Of a stretch of DNA of 64,000 nucleotides, positions 1-20,602 are shown piece by piece. Both the position numbers and the translations under genes were made by a program. Under the pieces are notes generated by a model. That model did not search any database. It saw nothing but the letters and a program-made list of their open reading frames with translations, and was not told where the DNA came from. This stretch comes from Echinostoma caproni (Eukaryota; Platyhelminthes; Trematoda; Plagiorchiida; Echinostomatidae), in the NCBI GenBank assembly GCA_900618425.1, contig UZAN01040297.1, positions 1 to 64,000 on the forward strand, read 5' to 3'. Numbering within the stretch: position 1 is the stretch's first letter; each line of letters opens with the position of its first letter.

Positions 1-401
1 ACTCGTTTGAAGGAAAATCATGCTAAACTTGATTTTTATTTTGTTTCTCTGAATCACACTGAGTTGAGGATTAAGTAGTATGCCAACTGCAGGGGCCGCA
101 ACACAGAGAGCTACTAGTTGAATACTACAGGGTATATAATCGACTAGAAATCGGCCTCGTGTACCTCTGGTTGATGTAATGACTATTAAAAAATAAGACT
201 TACCACTTAGTTTTATTCATTGACTATATAGGAACACTATGAACCCTCTTTCGAAAAAATCCCATAGTAATTTAAATCCACAGAGTAGATAAGGAAACCT
301 GTTTGGTGTCTTGACCTCTCAGCTATCGGAAACAATAAATGAAATACAGAAATACTAGTTGATCGCAACCAACTGTTGTTCTTCTCTCTGTACACATACA
401 G
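1..401. other. Intron of collagen gene 1
   Basis: AT-rich sequence upstream of the first visible collagen exon. I see no Gly-X-Y coding and no recognisable repeat. Confidence 0.6.
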
Positions 402-599
402 GTCCCGTGGGAGAACCGGGTGAGGAAGGTATACAAGGTCCTCCGGGTGACTACGGTGAACGTGGACTGAAGGGAGTAGTTGGTGAAAAAGGCGACCCTG
501 GTCCAATCGCTGCTGATTGTCCTCCTGGAAGTCCCGGTAAACCGGGCTCGATCGGAATTGCTGGAGAGCCTGGGACACCAGGTGAACCAGGTCTAAAAG
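402..599 (+). CDS. Type IV collagen gene 1, Gly-X-Y exon (first visible)
   Basis: The acceptor CATACAG is at 395-401 and the donor is AAAG|GTAAAT. The exon is 198 bp and phase 1 at both ends, splitting a Gly codon each time. It encodes [10 protein letters not shown] through GEPGLKG. An interruption, PIAADCPP, carries a cysteine, a common site of disulfide bonding in type IV chains. Earlier exons must lie before base 1. Confidence 0.93.
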
Positions 600-3500
600 G
601 TAAATGAATTAATCTGTACTCAGTGTATGATCCCTCGTCGTGACGTTTAAAGATTGTCACGTATTTCCTTTATGCTAGTGTTTGATAGTAGCTACATCTG
701 ACTTTTTGTTTCGTATTGATAATATAAAACTGCTTAGAACTGACTCCTAAATTTTCCTAAATAATTCTGTAAACTAATGAAGGGAATATTGTATCATTCG
801 AAATCCGTTCCATGGACACAAAAAAGGACCTAGCTAACGCAAATTTCCTGTAGCACGGTCAGTTGCCAGTGTTTATATGCATATTTTAGAAGAAAATTCA
901 AAGATAAATTTTCTTTTGTAGCAAAAGGTTAAACTCTCACACACTAACTATACCCATTTGTGAATTGATTACCAAATGTGAAGACAAAATGAACCATATA
1001 TGTACCTCCCTACTCGTTCAGTCGAACCACAGAACTGTGTTGAAGAAGAATATATGTCCCCGACTGATTATAACTATGGAGCTTTCGTCCCAACAAACAG
1101 TACGGTACACCCAAATTGCCCTCAGTATGTTTTACCCGTTCCCTCTGACTGTGAACTATAATTTAAGGCAAAAAGAACACACCCAGATGGTCCAGTACTG
1201 TTTTGCGCATCTGCTCAGTTTTATCTGATCGGTTGACCATATGTAAGTAACCATATAAAACCGCCGATTACTGCCGTAACATTTAGACTGTCTCGATAAG
1301 CAGGTGTGGACTCAATGAAAGACAAACGACTGGAGATGATTCCTCTCTCTTTTCCCGAAAAACATTGAAAATGTGAACATCACACCTGGCCTAAATAAAT
1401 AAAATTGAATACACCATCAAATTACTTACATTCTCTCTCTCTGTCATTTGTATAGGTGAAAGCGGACGAATAGGAAACAAGGGAGAACCAGGTCCTGTTG
1501 GAATCGGTTCATGGGGAGAACCGGGAGAAGATGGCCTGCCTGGATTGCCGGGATTACAAGGTAAGTTGTCTACGGCAGTTGGGATCACTGTCTTTGTTGC
1601 TGCTGTTTTCTTTGTGAATAACTTACACTGTGAGCGAGACCCGGAATTTATTGTATACAAGACTCAAACGGTTTCACTAATTACATAGCACTACGGCAAC
1701 TCGTATGATATTAGCTTAATATCCGGTTTTAAAAGCACATGCATTAGATCACTGAATCATTTTGAGAATACGTTCCATTGATATTGCAGTACTTAAACTT
1801 CTGTCCCAGTATAATAGGTTCAAATGCTTCCTTCATATCCCGGCAAACGTAGATGGAATTCCAAATTCAGCCTTTACTTGGGGGCTGAATTCAATGACCG
1901 AAGAAAGCAACTGTACCTACCAAACTAACGCACTTTTACCTGCCTTTCACATAACTTTTTGGCATGTTTTTTCTCTCCCCAGTCTTCCGATTTCATGTTT
2001 ATTACATTCTTGTGCTGCAAGTTTGATTCAACAGCCCCGTTTTATCGATCAACGAGTCCAATTTGTATTCTACATCGTAAATAACAACATCCGATTGATT
2101 AGGTCCTGTCATAAGTGTACATGAAACTTCACTGAACCATCAACATTACAAGCATGTCAGGTGAGTGTGTTTTATTGAACAAATTCACATGTGGTGTATT
2201 CAAAAGCAAGGGTTGTCACATGCCGATTACTCAGTTCTATTTCCGATATCCCATAGGTGAAAAACGCCAATTACCTCCTGAACAAGGGTATGAGTCGGTT
2301 TTAACGAATTTCATCGAACTGCTTCCATTCCCACACGCTGGACTCAAGTTACATAAATGAATTGGAACATACCGCTTTTTTTCAATGCAGTACACGGTTG
2401 AGGGCGGTAAATCTGAATCTTACCAACGCACGATCGTCATGAAGTTCGAAGAGTGAGATGCATCACCGCCCAGGTCATCAGATGATAAGGGCAACGGCAT
2501 ATTTCCCATGTAACATTTGAGAAAATGACCTTGTAAACAAAATAAATGGGCATGTTTGTCTTGAAATTTAAGTACAAAACAATTCTGAAGGTGGGTAGTG
2601 GTCAGATGAGGATGATATATAAGTTTCCTAATAACTGGCTCACATTTTTGTTCTTGTAAATAAAAGAACTCTGGAATGCAAATGCCATTCAATTTTTATT
2701 TTGCGCAGATTGGGCGTAAAGCAAATTAATAAGTAGTCGGTTATCGTTTTCGCATTGTTTTTCGGCAAACATTGTAAATTCCCCTGCATGCTTTTCTGTT
2801 TCTATTGCACAGGTGAACCTGGAGAACGTGGCGCACCCGGGAAGCCTGGACAAGAAGCTGCTGAAGGTGATGTGGGTGAGCCAGGTGAACGCGGTCCTAC
2901 TGGAGAAGTTGGAGATACAGGTGAACCTGGACCCGTTGGTCCACAGGGTCCTGATGGTCCAAAAGGTCAGAAGGGTGAAGAAGGCAAACCTGGTCCGGAT
3001 GGTAAGGATGGCGTCGACGGTCAGACAGGATCACAAGGAGATGTGGGTCCCGAAGGTGAACGAGGTCCAGATGGTGTACCTGGAGAGACGGGTCCAATTG
3101 GAGTCGAAGGTCCTAAGGGTGAAGCTGGTGTCGCTACAAAAGGAGAGAAAGGTGAATTGGGTGACGAGGGTGACCGTGGAGATCCAGGTGAGATTGGTGA
3201 GGTAGGCACGGATGGCGAGGTGGGAGAATCGGGCGATTCCGGAGAAAAGGGTGAAAAAGGTCAGCCCGGTTTGGTAGAGGGACCTCGTGGAGATGAAGGT
3301 GAGCCTGGAGAAAGAGGTGAACAAGGTCACGTTGGACCAAAAGGTTCCGTTGGAGAACCTGGCCCAAGGGGACCCGAAGGAATGAAAGGCGAGCCCGGAC
3401 AGACTAACTACTCATCGGTATTGTTTGCGCGACACTACCAGACACCGGATGTTGATTTGGTCTGTCCTGATGGGACAACTAAAGTGTTTTCGGGTTACAG

Positions 3501-6500
3501 TTACGTCATGGGTGGTGGTGTGGACGATTTGGTCAGCATGGATCTTGGTAAGTGTGAACTTACGGCGCTATTCCGGTGGTTATGATTACTCTGCTTATGC
3601 AAAAACGTTAGAAAGAATACAAAACGGAATCTCATTTTTAACGGAAAGTTGATAAGCAGATATAATAACCAATCGTTTCACTGTTGGTGCTCAATATGCG
3701 CACTGCACATTCATTTATCCGATGAAAGAGATTCCAGATGCGATTCTCACTTCTGTCAGCGTATATATATATATATAGTAATAGTGAGCAAGATTTCACA
3801 ACCAAAAAAATGGTTTCAGCGCTTTGTTGACCTTAACCTATTGCGAAACCCGTGACAGAACATGTCATTTGGCCCCAGTACGGAGAGGTCAAGTCAACAG
3901 ACTAGCAATCACTCATTCACACACACGGAACCACTCACACATAGATACATGCATACATACATATGTACACACACAAAAATTCCCACACCAGCATTTATCT
4001 CTGCACCTAAGCTCAATGACAGTGACAAACGACCAGAAAGCCCACCAACAATTACCATCATATAAAGATGTTTTCTATCAAATCACTTGTACGGGTATGA
4101 ATGGGATACACCGAAAACATCCGTTTTCCCCTGATCCAGTTTTCTCAAACTTACCAAACTATAGATGAGGACACAATAAATTGTATTTTTTCAGCGAATT
4201 CCATCGGAAAACAATTCAACAAAGACTCTTGTCTCTCCGCACCATAAAATTTTTCGAATACCACTCAATCACTCATTCTATCGATTTACACTTTTCAGGC
4301 ACTCCCAGTTCATGTTTGATCAAATTCAGCTCACTTCCATTGACTCAATGTGAACGAGACACAATGTGCCAATCGAATATGCGCCACGAACGGTCCTATT
4401 GGCTAGCCACTGCCGTGCCTCGATCGGAAAAACCGTTACCGGTGAATGAAACGACAGATCGTATTGCTCGTTGTGTGGTCTGCGAGGCCCCCACACACGT
4501 GTTCGCTTTTCACAGTCAGGCTGAGACAATGGAACCGTGTCCGAATACGTGGAAGGAATTGTGGACCGGAGTCAGTTTGATTTTGGTGAGTTGTTCGATT
4601 TCAGTTTGAATTTCTCGGGTTGCCACAGAACCAACTAAAGGAAAGAGAGACAGAAAGAGAAAGAACTTTGATATTTGNATTTGGAATAAAACCCAATCAG
4701 ATAACGAGTTATCATATCATAGGGCAAATAATATTCTTTTCGTCATTAAAACAGTAAAATCCGTTATTGTCTCTAATTGAATCAGATGATGAACAGTGGT
4801 GCCATGAGCGAGACAAGTTACATGTCTCTGGTTGTGGCCAACAAGTTCCAGTTCGGTGATTTAACCACTTGCCAATGCAGCACACTTTATCAGAACGTAT
4901 GGGATAAGGATGAATTACAGACTGAGTTTTTTTCAGCCCCAGACTTAATGTTGTTCTATCATCAATGAATGGTTCGGGTTCTGAAAGCGAAGAGCGAAAC
5001 GACTGTAGTGTATAGCGATAACGATGGAAGACGGAATGTGCGTACGAAGTATTGTGCTCCTGAGTGCAGGGGGATCAAGTAGGTGGATACCGATTGCTTT
5101 CACTGTGGTCGAGGTTTGACTACCAATCCCCTTTGAGGCAAAAACGAACCAAATGAAAGGGGGGCGGGGCGTTGCGTGGTAGTAATCTAGGTGCCCTCCC
5201 TTCCAATGACCCGAGGATTTTCTGTGAATGGTGCAATGCAAAGTTCCGTTAAACCGACGTTTTAGCACAACATTTAAAAATACGATCGCCTCATTCTCGT
5301 TATTCTCCACAATGGATGTGCTCTTTAGTTTAGTGCGGAAATTTCACCAGCACAGGATGTTATTCCTACGTTTCAACCGTTTTTTTAATGAAAAATCCCA
5401 TCGTACGCCTATTGTCGTAATCAGAACGCAGAGCTTCGTGGAACATGCATTTTCGGTGTTATCACCGTCAGATTACTACATTATCATTAGTGTTGCAGAA
5501 AAATGTGGTGTGGCCGAACAATATGGGTCAATTAATAAAGGCAAGGGAATGGAGGAGGCACAAATCTCCGTCTGGTTGTGGTCTCAAGGCCGTTTACAAA
5601 AAGGCTCATCCCAGTCACCAAAGGTCACCTTGGAAGCCGCGACCAGATTGGAAAATAAACTTGTGTCTCTTAAATCACTTTTTGATGCGACTAATCTCAT
5701 CCTACATGAATGCAAGTGCATCTCTCGGAATACACAACGAGTACTTCACACAGCCCTGATCGTAGTGACCTTTGATAACCGAGCTATCGTGAACGTCCCA
5801 GTTTCCACGATAATTTAATTGTATCTTACCTGCAGCTGGCCTTCATCGGCGCATCATCAGTTCTGTTTATTGGTTTGGGGTCAGCTTAATTGTCTCTCCC
5901 AAATCGCACAGTATCACGGGACCACCGAATCGATATCCGTCCGCGGGTGCGATAAGGAGGACTATGTCATTATAACAGCAAAAGAGTGTGAGAAGGCAGG
6001 TAACGTTACGGCGGGGGCAGGTGAGCAATCAACTGGCCAGTGAGGTGCACTAAACGGATGCGGAGCCAACAACGGCGTCTCACTCACAACTAGAACTCGA
6101 AGTGATCTACGTCTAAATTATTTTTCCAAATGCAATTTTCCGATTTCGTGTGATAGTTTCTCAAATCTTTCCTAACATGACATAATTCTATTGTTGGGAT
6201 CTCTGATGGGGTCCGATTTTAGCCAAGAAATGTGAAGTGCCTGAACTACTGTTTTTTATATACAGCTCTGAGTTTGAATATCCCTGAAATCCCTTTGGTA
6301 ACACTGCCAGAGTTATCCGAGGTAGTCACATCTTACCATCTGGAACTTTTCTTGATAGTAGTTCTAGTCATTAAAGCTCAGCAAACGCACACATATTTCA
6401 ATCATTGTTATACTTTTTCATGACATGACGAGTATGCTGCACAGTAAATGGGAAGAACCCTCATCACAAAGACTACTACTGTGGGGAATGCAATGGTGGA

Positions 6501-7730
6501 TTATTCATGGAAGACACGACTCGCGGATTTCGCATGTATACACAGAAAGTTTGTAATCGGTATTAGTGGTAGTGGAATGCCATGTGGACCGGTGGGCTAG
6601 GATACATCTAACGGACGCAGTGCTAGACGAAAACCTTTGGTTGGAATTTGGGGAGAAGGGAATGTGGAATCATAGTGGGTAGTGGACATGGGAACAGTGG
6701 GCGATAGAGATACGGTATAACTGAAAGCAAAAAAGAGAAAATATTGTTGCATTTTCGAGGGTCTGGATACCAGATCACGAACATGAGTGAAGAAATACGG
6801 TAAGCCGAAGGGTAGTTGGGTGGCTTGTCAGCCCTTCGATGAACCAATTGGTCTCTGGTTTTCTTGACAATTGCCTGACATTTGTTTCGAGCTTGCCCAT
6901 AGCAGCCATGAGAGGAGAGATCAGAAAAGATAGCCTAAGAGTTTCTACTGCATAAGGATACTGATATAATAAAAATCGTCCATTGCAATTTTCCTTGTTT
7001 TACTACCCTCCACTGTCTATCTCCTTTCTCAGCTGGTAGCCTAAACCTCAAAATCAACTGTTCGTGTAGCACTTTCCCTAAAGCTTTGGGTGTTATCAAA
7101 CGAGTGTTAGTGGTTGAGCGGTTTATTATGCTCCCCTTGGTGTGCATTGGGTTTTAGCGTTTCGTGGTTCAAGCTCAGCCTCCGTAGCTTCACTTTCGCC
7201 CAACTCAGTACGGCGTCTATCCCATTGGGGCGTTATGTGATACACCACCTCGAATTCCAGGAATTGATTGGTCGGTTTTCATAGAAGATTCTTATAGTCA
7301 CAATGTCATCCATTCAATCATTTTTCTCTTACAAAAATGTACGATAAAAATACGAAATAAAAGGAAGCAGTTTTGACATGCGATTTTAAAGCGTTTTGAA
7401 ATCCAAAGGAACTATTTATTGACGTCTCTTCAATCTTTCACTACATCTTCCCATTCCAAACAGCACACATCCGGTAAACACGGCGGTGGACAACAGTTGT
7501 CCTCACCGGGTAGCTGCATGGAACAATTCCGATACTCACCGGTGATTGAGTGCAACAACAATGTGGGCATGTGTCACTATTGGTCCGATGCAAAAGTTTA
7601 CTACTTACGAGCGCTGGATCACAGCCGAACACAATTTGAAAAACCGCAAGGATTCACCATGAAAGCTGCCGAAGGCCCGGTACTGAACAATGTTAGCAAA
7701 TGCCGCGTATGTATGAAGGTTCCCGCGTGA
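402..7730 (+). CDS. Type IV collagen alpha chain, 3' part (spliced, five exons; 5' end outside window)
   Basis: Exons are 402-599, 1456-1560, 2813-3547, 4299-4585 and 7464-7730, giving 530 residues in one frame and ending in TGA at 7728-7730. The first ~300 residues are Gly-X-Y repeats with short interruptions (for example around QEAAEG, ATKG and LVEG), as in network-forming collagens. The last ~230 residues are a tandem C4/NC1 domain with the family hallmarks [41 protein letters not shown] and CRVCMK. Each C4 half keeps its six cysteines. The family forms extracellular triple helices, and NC1 drives trimer and hexamer assembly in basement membranes. GGGQ, IECN and CHY look closer to vertebrate alpha-2-like than alpha-1-like NC1, but I cannot assign the chain. 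RGD occurs in the 735-bp exon (DRGDPG, PRGDEG). Collagenous introns split a Gly codon (phase 1); the last intron is phase 0. The start is upstream of the window. Confidence 0.93.
600..2812. other. Introns of collagen gene 1 (600-1455 and 1561-2812)
   Basis: AT-rich non-coding sequence around the 105-bp exon. Open frames near 965-1228, 1762-2124 and 2154-2360 have no collagen pattern and no good splice pair, so I treat them as chance. Confidence 0.6.
1456..1560 (+). CDS. Type IV collagen gene 1, 105-bp Gly-X-Y exon
   Basis: The acceptor TATAG and donor CAAG|GTAAGT bound 35 codons, phase 1 at both ends. The sequence runs [10 protein letters not shown] to GLPGLQ, with an interruption GIGSWGEPG. 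The frame continues from the exon ending at 599. Confidence 0.92.
2813..3547 (+). CDS. Type IV collagen gene 1, 735-bp exon: end of helix and start of NC1
   Basis: The acceptor TTGCACAG and donor CTTG|GTAAGT bound 245 codons, phase 1 at both ends. About 200 residues are Gly-X-Y with small interruptions. The helix ends at GEPGQ and NC1 starts with [16 protein letters not shown], followed by the first NC1 cysteine (VCPDGT) and a GYSY segment. The exon contains two RGD tripeptides. Long open reading frames in other frames here are composition shadows of the GGN repeat. Confidence 0.95.
3548..4298. other. Intron within NC1 with microsatellites
   Basis: Contains a (TA)n tract at about 3761-3778 and CA/ACAT-rich sequence at about 3913-3975. 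No coding signal. Confidence 0.6.
3761..3778. repeat. (TA)n microsatellite
   Basis: Alternating TA dinucleotides in the first NC1 intron. Confidence 0.85.
4299..4585 (+). CDS. Type IV collagen gene 1, NC1 exon (rest of first C4 half)
   Basis: The acceptor TTTTCAG and donor TTTTG|GTGAGT bound 287 bp. The exon enters in phase 1 (the Gly completed as GGC) and leaves in phase 0. It carries cysteines in SSC, LTQC, TMC, ARC and VVC, plus EPC of the second half, and the motifs [14 protein letters not shown] and FHSQ. Human alpha-1/alpha-2 NC1 has a Met-rich PMPMSM stretch between YWL and RC; here that interval ([19 protein letters not shown]) has no methionine. Confidence 0.94.
4786..4896 (+). CDS. 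Candidate 111-bp phase-0 exon inside the last NC1 intron (alternative or nested)
   Basis: A CAG acceptor at 4783-4785 and a GTATGG donor at 4897 bound 37 open codons, [20 protein letters not shown] followed by [17 protein letters not shown]. Both ends are phase 0, so it could splice in frame to the NC1 exon ending at 4585. Its start (MMNSGAMSE) weakly resembles MMHTSAGAE at the same position of known NC1 domains. CQC would add cysteines. It could instead belong to a small nested gene. I do not recognise the protein, and the donor is weak. Confidence 0.35.
5836..5889 (+). CDS. Candidate terminal exon encoding a hydrophobic C-terminal tail
   Basis: A strong acceptor (TATCTTACCTGCAG) precedes 17 codons, [17 protein letters not shown], and TAA, in the phase left by the candidate exon ending at 4896. 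The tail is short, hydrophobic and directly terminal, as in GPI-anchor signals or a minimal membrane anchor. Another frame from the same acceptor stays open to 6043 with four cysteines (QFC, NC, RGC, ECE), so the frame is uncertain. Confidence 0.3.
   Translation: MAFIGASSVLFIGLGSA
7100..7260 (+). repeat. tRNA-derived SINE-like element
   Basis: An A-box-like TGGTTGAGCGG at about 7111-7121 is followed, at tRNA-like spacing, by a B-box-like GTGGTTCAAGCTC at about 7164-7176. The downstream ~85 bases are GC-richer than the surrounding intron. No tRNA acceptor stem is evident, so a SINE head or decayed tRNA is more likely than a functional tRNA. Confidence 0.5.
7464..7730 (+). CDS. Type IV collagen gene 1, last exon: second C4 half of NC1 and stop
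   Basis: The acceptor CCAAACAG leads in phase 0 into [18 protein letters not shown], which continues GVSLIL of the previous exon exactly as YSFMMHTSAG...SPGSC does in known chains. The five cysteines of this half are in PGSC, IEC, GMC, SKC and RVC. A lysine sits in TMKAAE, where TLKAGE lies in vertebrate chains. The chain ends CMKVPA and TGA. Confidence 0.95.
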   Translation, partial: HTSGKHGGGQQLSSPGSCMEQFRYSPVIECNNNVGMCHYWSDAKVYYLRALDHSRTQFEKPQGFTMKAAEGPVLNNVSKCRVCMKVPA

Positions 7731-8211
7731 GCCAGTTTGCATCCCAGTGGATTTCATCTGGATTCGAAACAGATATAAACTTATTCATTCTTGTCTTGGC
7801 ACTGTTTCCGTCACCCTACCCCATCCCTCTACATGGTTCGTTCGAGAATATAAAACTGAATACAAGCAGAGAACAATTCAGACCAATATTTGCCTTTTCC
7901 TATAAGGAAAATCATATTGATCAGCGCCAAACAGTACAAAACTAAAGCGCCACACATTAAAAGTATTTCTATTTCTGTTAGGTGTTTTTTCTTTTACATT
8001 TTATTCGTTTACACAATCAACCCCCTAATGCTTATTTTATTCAATTTACCGCTTGAGATCTTTCAAATATGCCCTGTGACATGAAGAGAGATAGAACAAC
8101 AGAACAGAGCAGCTTGTCTGCGTGTGCGTACGCAGCACAGATTTGTTCAAGTAGATTTTTTCCCAAACGCTCTGCTTCCCATTCCGTCATAAACACATCA
8201 TCGACCCCCTT

Positions 8212-8212
8212 G

Positions 8213-8241
<29 letters not shown>
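8212..8241. repeat. (CA)n microsatellite
   Basis: About 15 CA units between the two collagen genes. Confidence 0.9.
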
Positions 8242-8245
<4 letters not shown>

Positions 8246-8260
8246 CACTTCCTAGCCCCG

Positions 8261-8266
8261 AATAAA
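8261..8266 (+). terminator. Possible polyadenylation signal of collagen gene 1
   Basis: First AATAAA downstream of the stop at 7730, about 530 bases away and just after a CA repeat. More AATAAA copies occur in the AAAT repeat at 8308-8324. Use is not shown. Confidence 0.35.
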
Positions 8267-8303
8267 ACCAGATCGAATGATTGCTTCGATTTTATCTTCC
8301 GAA

Positions 8304-8324
8304 TAAGTAAATAAATAAATAAAA
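8304..8324. repeat. (AAAT)n microsatellite
   Basis: AAAT/AATA tetranucleotide run in the intergenic spacer; it also supplies AATAAA hexamers. Confidence 0.75.
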
Positions 8325-9427
8325 GCGCCTGTTTGAAACATGTGAACAAATGAGTGCATCACACATCAGCTTGTCAATGACAATGATCACCTCGTCCCTC
8401 CTCCCTCCCTCTCTCTCAACCCAATCGATCCGCTCCGAATTCCATTTTTCTTTCTGGCATCCACACCTTGACAATTCAAACACACACACCCTTCCTTTCC
8501 TTTTATGTTTAAATGAGACAGATAAAACTCACCGTTCAAGTGTTAATGGAATTTCTCCCTGTTGCATGCGTCACATTTGATCTGTATGATGCCTGTCTGA
8601 TGAATGTCACGATGTTTCAAATCGGAATGGTTCACTCTAACCGATTCTTAGACTGATGTTTAGGAATGGAACATCACAAAATGCGATATGGTAAACTATG
8701 ATGTAGCACAATTGCTCGAAGGATGTTAACCTCTTGGGATAGTTCCAAGCAGCGAGAATAGTTCTTAAGTTGTTTCAAACGGTATGTTAGTTAAGTAGTC
8801 TGTGAGTAAATGACAAGAAGAGAAATTCGACAACGTACTCGCCACTGCTCAGTCACTTGAAACATGTCCATCCCAGGCAGACATGTTTCAAGCAGTCTTC
8901 CTCCGTCTAATCAATAGTACTCAGTGACATTGGCTTTCTATCCTGCTGTATCGATAATCAGTCGACTGCTGGAGCCACCTCTCATTGGCTAGTGGTGACG
9001 TGCAGCACTCATAGTCCGCTTTGTCTGGCCCCGAGTCAACACAGACTAGAGGCGTATACACTTGTGCTAAGGATGGAAAAATATATAGCAATCTCAATGT
9101 TTCACGAGTGAAACGGGATTCAGTTTACCACCATCCATTTTTGCTGCTGCTGATTTTAACAGTGAGCCTAAAAGAAGAACGCTGAACTTTTCCTCGGAAT
9201 AACTAGCTCACATAAATGCACAACCCATTTAATCGCCTTTTGGTGATGCATTTGTTCCGTAGTACACAGTGGCTTTTTGGCTTATTGGCATATCTGCTGA
9301 GGTCACGAACGCTTTCCGTTGGTATATGTGAATGGTTGGCATTGCATGGCTAATCACGCACGAACTGTCTTATTTCCGACTGCTCAAATGAAGCAATTCA
9401 CCTTGGTTTTTCTTTTTGTCAAATTAC

Positions 9428-9429
9428 AG
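9428..9429 (+). promoter_or_regulatory. Probable 3' splice site in the 5' leader of collagen gene 2
   Basis: A pyrimidine-rich run (GGTTTTTCTTTTTG) ending AAATTACAG lies 37 bases before the first ATG (9467). It would fit a 5' UTR intron or a trans-splice acceptor. Spliced leaders are used for many flatworm mRNAs; that use here is inference. Confidence 0.4.
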
Positions 9430-9516
9430 CCTGCTTCTTGCTAGTGTTTATATTGCCGTTTGTCCGATGAAGCCGCGGAAGTCGTTGTCCATTCGGACAG
9501 CGGTCCCCTGGTGGAC

Positions 9517-18957
<9,441 letters not shown>

Positions 18958-19525
18958 GTGAGTGGAGATTTCCCTAACTTTTGTTCATATTCGCTGAATC
19001 TTTTAAACAGGTATATTATAGACAGATAATCGGCTGAGCTAAGTGATTGGATAGAGGCGTGCCATGAGATCCGCTAAAATGATATCATGTTGACGGATGT
19101 ATTTACACAAATAGTCAATCAGTTTTCAATATTGCATCTCTGTCCGACTTGTTATTAAACTGGGGACACATGGGTCCTATTTAACCCATCAAAATCACAG
19201 ATAGAAAGTACCGGACAGAGTTGTATACTTGTCATTCACGGACTTCGTTTCTTGATTGGACATAGTCTTTTTATGTTTGTAGCCACTTATTTCTCACCAC
19301 TCATGTTCAAAAGGGTTTTCGAATAAACTATATGCTTGGATTCCTGCAAAAACAGTTGATTATCTGATTCATTTAATAACGAAGTAATATGGAAGAAGGA
19401 AAATAACTACGCCATATTGTAGTGATATCGAACAGTTCTCGAAATTTCTGTATTTCGTTAATCCGCTATTCATGACCGTCTAGTTGGAGGAATACAATTA
19501 TGTCAGAGGGGATCTATTGGACTGA

Positions 19526-20600
19526 CCATTTGAGGTCAGCAGACACGAAACATCAAAGATATTTGAAGCGTTTTCACCTTTCAACTTTTAAGTTATTGAT
19601 CAAGATATTGGGAACAGATGATCCAGAAAGATTTGATGGCCTACGGTCAATGGAAAACAAAATTCAATGCATTTATTGGGGTTTAAAGAAAGGTTAACAC
19701 CATTGGACCATTCAGAAATGGAACTTATGGCTGATTGAAGTGGGTTGGTTGAGGGGTTGTTGTTGTGAGATGCACCACCAACTACTATATCATCCGCATA
19801 TTTAAAAGTGAAACATTTGGGGTGACTGGCAAATTTTGGATATAAAAGGAGAACAGAAAAGGGGATAAAATTGCTCCCCTTATTACACCCTGGTTTACAG
19901 TAACAGTAGAAAACCTGATACCATTGAGACAAGCGAATTGGCCTCGGTCAGTAGTATAGTCGTGCATTCTATTCAAACGATGTGGCGGTAGATTATATTG
20001 CCGTAACAGTTGCAATAGAATGTTTCTGTCGACAGAGTTAAACGCGTTTGTGTAGTCCAAGAAACAAACGTAAACAATTTTGTGTTTTTGATCTATAGTG
20101 GATAAAACGGAATGTGTAAGACAAGCAACCGCATCTAAAGCAGAGGAACGCTTACAATAGGCAAAGTGATTGGAATCACGAAAATCAAGATTAGAGGATA
20201 GGTGTTTAATAATAATACGTTCAAAAGTCTTAAGTAATACTGAAGATTAGGCAATAGGCCTAAACTTATCCTTTTCTTTCTTAGGTACTGTAGTGATGTG
20301 CACATCACGCCATGTGTTAACTAATCTTCCTTCTGACAGACATGCATTAAATATAAATGAAACGATTTGTGCGAGGTGGTTTGTACGTGTTTGAAGGATC
20401 ACTGGGGATAACCCATTAGGACCAGCAGACTGATTTTCATTGACAGCATTTAACTCCTTCAAAACTTGCTCTGTTGTGACAGACACAGGAAGGTGGAAAT
20501 CAAGTGACGTTGGGTCAATTGTTGTTGTTGCCAATTTCAAGGACCCCGCCGTGATATTACTATTACTATCACTTGAGTCATTGAGTCCGCTTTATCCAAT
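19526..20600 (-). mobile_element. CR1/jockey-like LINE fragment, reverse transcriptase part
   Basis: The minus strand reads RT motifs: SAGPNGLSP and RPIA region at 20540-20247, DYTNAFNSVDR (motif A Asp) near 20055, then KYADDIVVGG near 19797, ending abruptly at about 19526. The last ~424 bases are almost identical to 15637-16060. The 3' end of ORF2 and the UTR are missing, which is unusual because LINE insertion normally truncates the 5' end. Frameshifts separate the pieces. Confidence 0.85.
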
Positions 20601-20602
20601 TC

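Larger units (their letters stand above)
4586..7463. other. Last intron of collagen gene 1
   Basis: This 2.9-kb intron holds the two candidate exons above, a GC-richer stretch at about 4990-5220 that may be a dispersed repeat, a single N at 4678 and a tRNA-derived element near 7100. A 196-codon open frame at 5228-5818 shows no recognisable domain and is probably chance. Confidence 0.5.
7731..9429. other. Spacer between the two tandem collagen genes
   Basis: About 1.7 kb holding the 3' UTR of gene 1, microsatellites and presumably the promoter of gene 2. A TATA-like ATATATAG lies near 9070. No gene is recognised. Confidence 0.55.

Noticed and set aside
2813..3367. Several overlapping long frames on both strands inside the 735-bp collagen exon
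   Set aside because: They mirror the periodic GGN codons of the Gly-X-Y frame and are shadows of it.
5228..5818. 196-codon plus-strand frame in the NC1 intron
   Set aside because: No recognisable domain, signal or splice context. It overlaps a minus-strand frame of similar quality, and a frame this long can occur by chance in 64 kb.
8212..8324. CA and AAAT repeats as a possible CRISPR-like or regulatory array
   Set aside because: Simple microsatellites without spacers.
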